Positions 5,373 to 6,879 of a stretch of 6,879 nt of DNA are shown one piece after another. This stretch comes from DATDMG01 sp036518955 (GTDB taxonomy: Bacteria; Actinomycetota; Actinomycetes; Actinomycetales; Kineosporiaceae). The notes under the pieces were generated by a model. The model had not been told where the DNA came from, did no database searches, and saw nothing but the letters and a program-made list of their open reading frames with translations. Within the stretch, counting starts at the first letter, position 1; each line of letters opens with the position of its first letter. The translations under genes and the position numbers were made by a program. The DNA is taken from the NCBI GenBank assembly GCA_036518955.1, contig DATDMG010000181.1, positions 1 to 6,879 on the forward strand, in the 5' to 3' direction.

Positions 5373-6670
5373 GCGGTCACGACGAGCGCGTGGCGCACCA
5401 GGGTGTGCGCGACGTCCATCCGCTCAGCATCCGTCATGAGGACATCATCACCCGGGCCGAGGTCGGCCACCGCGAGCACCTCCCCGGCCAGCAGCCTCCG
5501 GACGGCGCCGGCGGCCGCCGCGGGCAGCGTGACGGTGAGTTCCGGCGTCCTGAGCAGCAGTCGCGGCGGGCCGCCGGGGCCGGCGTCGACCGGGAGCAGG
5601 GTCGCGGCGAGCCCCGGACGCCGGCGGAGCCGGCTACCCGGGTGCAGGGCGGCGAGCGCGCGGGCCTGGGCGAGCGGGCCGACCGGAGCCGGCCGGGACG
5701 CCGTCGCGGCCTGCCCCGCGAGGTCCCCGACCAGGTCCGCGGCAGCCGTCCGGCCGGCCGCGGCCCTGACGGCCTCGACGACCGCGCGCAGCGCGGGCTC
5801 GATCGAGGCCGCGGCGGCGACGTCGACGCCGAGCGGCAGCGGCTCGCGCAGCTCGGCCACGTCCGCCAGCCGCGCCACGAGGGCGGCCACCAGGTGTGCC
5901 CGGGTCCAGGTGTGGACGCCCGCGGTGAGGTGGATGCTGGTGTCGCCGAGGGACTCGGCGGCGTGCAGGAACCCCGCCGGCAGGTAGAGCGCGTCACCGG
6001 GACGGAGGACGACGTCGAGGAGGGGCGCCGTGGTGGCGGCAGCCTCGACGGCGGGCCGCCGGTCGGTCCAGGGCTGGTCCCGGCGCGGGTGGCTCAGCAC
6101 CGGATCGTGGATGATCCAGCGCTTCATGCCGGCGACCTGGAGCACGAACACGTCGTGGACGTCGTAGTGCGCACCGAAACCCCGGGACTGCGGCGGAGTC
6201 ACGTAGGCGTTGGCCTGCACGGGGTGCCCGAGCTCTCCGGCGAGCGCCTGGGCGAACTCGAGCACCGGGTCGTGGGTGCGGTGCAGGCCTTGGAGCACGA
6301 TCGTCGACCCGTCGGCGAACAGCCGGGCGAGGGCCCCGTCGTCCACCTGGTCGCCGATGCCGGCGCCCGCGCCGCCGCTCCGGGTGAACCGCGCCTCGGG
6401 CAGGGTCCGGCCGTCCCGCACCACCCGCAGGAACGGGGTGCGTAGGCCGCGCCGGGAGATCAGCGTGTCGACGGCGTCCGCGTCAAGGAGGTCGCCGAAC
6501 CCGCGGGGCAGCAGCTCCGCGGGGCTCAGCGACGCCTGGCGGCCCCAGATCTCGGCGGCGAACCGTTCCGGCTCCAGGTGGGTGCACCGACGCAGGGCGG
6601 GGCGCCCGCTCGCCCCGGCCTGCCCGTCATCCCGGTTCCGGGGCAGTCCCAGGTCAGTGACCTCCCCCAC
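5369..6670 (-). CDS. Cupin/JmjC-type Fe(II)/2-oxoglutarate oxygenase, ribosomal-oxygenase-like
   Basis: 433 residues from GTG 6670. The cupin_4/JmjC family includes bacterial RoxA (YcfD), an arginyl hydroxylase of ribosomal protein L16, and human MINA53/NO66. Seen: N-terminal helical segment HLEPERFAAEIWGRQ (31-45); double-stranded beta-helix with GFGAHYDVHDVFVLQVAG (164-181), giving Fe ligands His168 and Asp170; KRWIIHDP (183-190), with a basic pair where the family anchors 2-oxoglutarate; PGDALYLPAGFLHAAES (224-240), giving the distal ligand His236; then a helical stretch and a C-terminal winged-helix-like part (about 345-433). The complete HxD...H triad predicts an active enzyme. The substrate is unknown; ribosomal protein hydroxylation is the family-based guess. 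It is the first visible gene of a three-gene operon with a 4-base GTGA overlap to the next gene. The N-terminus is uncertain: the frame stays open for 69 more codons to the window edge through a minisatellite. Confidence 0.9.
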   Translation of the reverse strand: MGEVTDLGLPRNRDDGQAGASGRPALRRCTHLEPERFAAEIWGRQASLSPAELLPRGFGDLLDADAVDTLISRRGLRTPFLRVVRDGRTLPEARFTRSGGAGAGIGDQVDDGALARLFADGSTIVLQGLHRTHDPVLEFAQALAGELGHPVQANAYVTPPQSRGFGAHYDVHDVFVLQVAGMKRWIIHDPVLSHPRRDQPWTDRRPAVEAAATTAPLLDVVLRPGDALYLPAGFLHAAESLGDTSIHLTAGVHTWTRAHLVAALVARLADVAELREPLPLGVDVAAAASIEPALRAVVEAVRAAAGRTAAADLVGDLAGQAATASRPAPVGPLAQARALAALHPGSRLRRRPGLAATLLPVDAGPGGPPRLLLRTPELTVTLPAAAAGAVRRLLAGEVLAVADLGPGDDVLMTDAERMDVAHTLVRHALVVTA

Positions 6671-6676
6671 CGTCTG

Positions 6677-6680
6677 CTCC
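6677..6680 (-). promoter_or_regulatory. Possible ribosome binding site for the oxygenase gene
   Basis: GGAG on the minus strand lies six bases before GTG 6670, an acceptable spacing. It supports this start, but the motif is at the edge of the repeat array, whose units differ from it by only a base or two, so it may be fortuitous. Confidence 0.4.
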
Positions 6681-6846
6681 GCCGTCCGCGCCGCCGTCCG
6701 CGCCCCGGTCTGCCCCGCCGTCCGCGCCCCGGTCTGCCCCGCCGTCCGCGCCCCGGTCTGCCCCGCCGTCCGCGCCCCGGTCTGCCCCGCCGTCCGCGCC
6801 CCGGTCTGCCCCGCCGTCCGCGCCGCCGTCCGCGCCGCCGTCCGCC
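6679..6846. repeat. Tandem minisatellite, 14 units of 12 bp arranged as 24-bp repeats
   Basis: The plus strand starts with two copies of CCGCCGTCCGCG (6679-6702). Five identical 24-bp units follow (6703-6822), each made of CCCCGGTCTGCC followed by CCGCCGTCCGCG, and then two more 12-mers (6823-6846, the last ending in C instead of G). Total length is 168 bp, exactly 14 x 12, so copy-number changes keep the reading frame. The minus strand reads GADG/GADR-type repeats in one frame, and TAAR and GQTGARTA repeats in the frame of the oxygenase. The exact identity of the five core units indicates recent expansion or homogenisation. Confidence 0.95.
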
Positions 6847-6879
6847 GGGCCAGCCACTCCGCCCACGCCGCCGACCGCG

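Larger units (their letters stand above)
6654..6879 (-). other. Repeat-spanning open frame (Gly-Ala-Asp repeats), uncertain coding
   Basis: One minus-strand frame is open from the window edge to a TGA at 6656-6654, overlapping the oxygenase start at 6670 by 17 bases. It would encode a GADGGADR-type tail, preceded by VGGVAGPADGG and ending DGGGGH, of a protein beginning outside the window or at GTG 6866. Against it: after the repeat only 3 of its last 7 sense codons end in G or C, while the oxygenase frame over the same bases has 7 of 8. It is probably not translated, or it is the extreme C-terminus of an upstream gene. Confidence 0.2.

Noticed and set aside
3612..5987. Plus-strand open frame of 791 codons opposite the operon
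   Set aside because: It spans three convincing minus-strand genes and is Arg/Pro/Ala/Ser-rich shadow sequence.
6679..6846. CRISPR-like array
   Set aside because: The repeats are contiguous with no unique spacers, so this is a minisatellite.
6657..6879. Plus-strand frame through the repeat (PVCPAVRA repeats)
   Set aside because: It is stop-free only because the repeat lacks stops. It has no ribosome site or flanking domain and is antisense to the operon start.

Overview
The window comes from a very high-GC actinobacterium that probably makes mycothiol. Reasons: third codon positions are almost all G or C, GTG starts are common, histidine ammonia-lyase has the actinobacterial Cys-Ser-Gly active-site triad, and one gene belongs to the mycothiol-dependent maleylpyruvate isomerase family. 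Geodermatophilaceae- or Pseudonocardiaceae-like organisms would fit, but the sequence alone does not fix the genus.

Layout. Minus strand, 1-2961: two histidine-utilisation genes, hutH (histidine ammonia-lyase, upstream) and hutF (formimidoylglutamate deiminase, downstream, cut by the left edge with 426 codons visible). They carry out the first step and a late step of the pathway that goes through N-formylglutamate; hutU and hutI are not between them. The 2962-3332 region is a divergent gap holding two strong hairpins. It is followed on the plus strand by a 67-residue cold-shock protein gene (3333-3536) with a near-perfect Shine-Dalgarno sequence. Two tandem perfect hairpins (3556-3630) separate it from a convergent minus-strand operon.

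The operon (3628-6670, minus strand) reads in transcription order: cupin/JmjC-type Fe(II)/2-oxoglutarate oxygenase, then sucrase/ferredoxin-like [2Fe-2S] thioredoxin-fold protein, then maleylpyruvate isomerase/DinB-fold mycothiol-dependent enzyme. Each junction is a 4-base GTGA start/stop overlap, so the three proteins are probably translationally coupled. An iron oxygenase, an iron-sulfur protein and a putative thiol-dependent enzyme made together suggest an uncharacterised redox or modification module. This is the most interesting part of the window.

Right edge, 6679-6846: an exact 12-bp/24-bp minisatellite (14 units of 12 bp, with a core of five identical 24-bp units) lies directly against the predicted start of the oxygenase gene. 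It is open in more than one minus-strand frame. The oxygenase frame itself stays open to the window edge, so the real protein may carry a repetitive N-terminal extension starting outside the window. No tRNA, rRNA, CRISPR or insertion sequence was seen.
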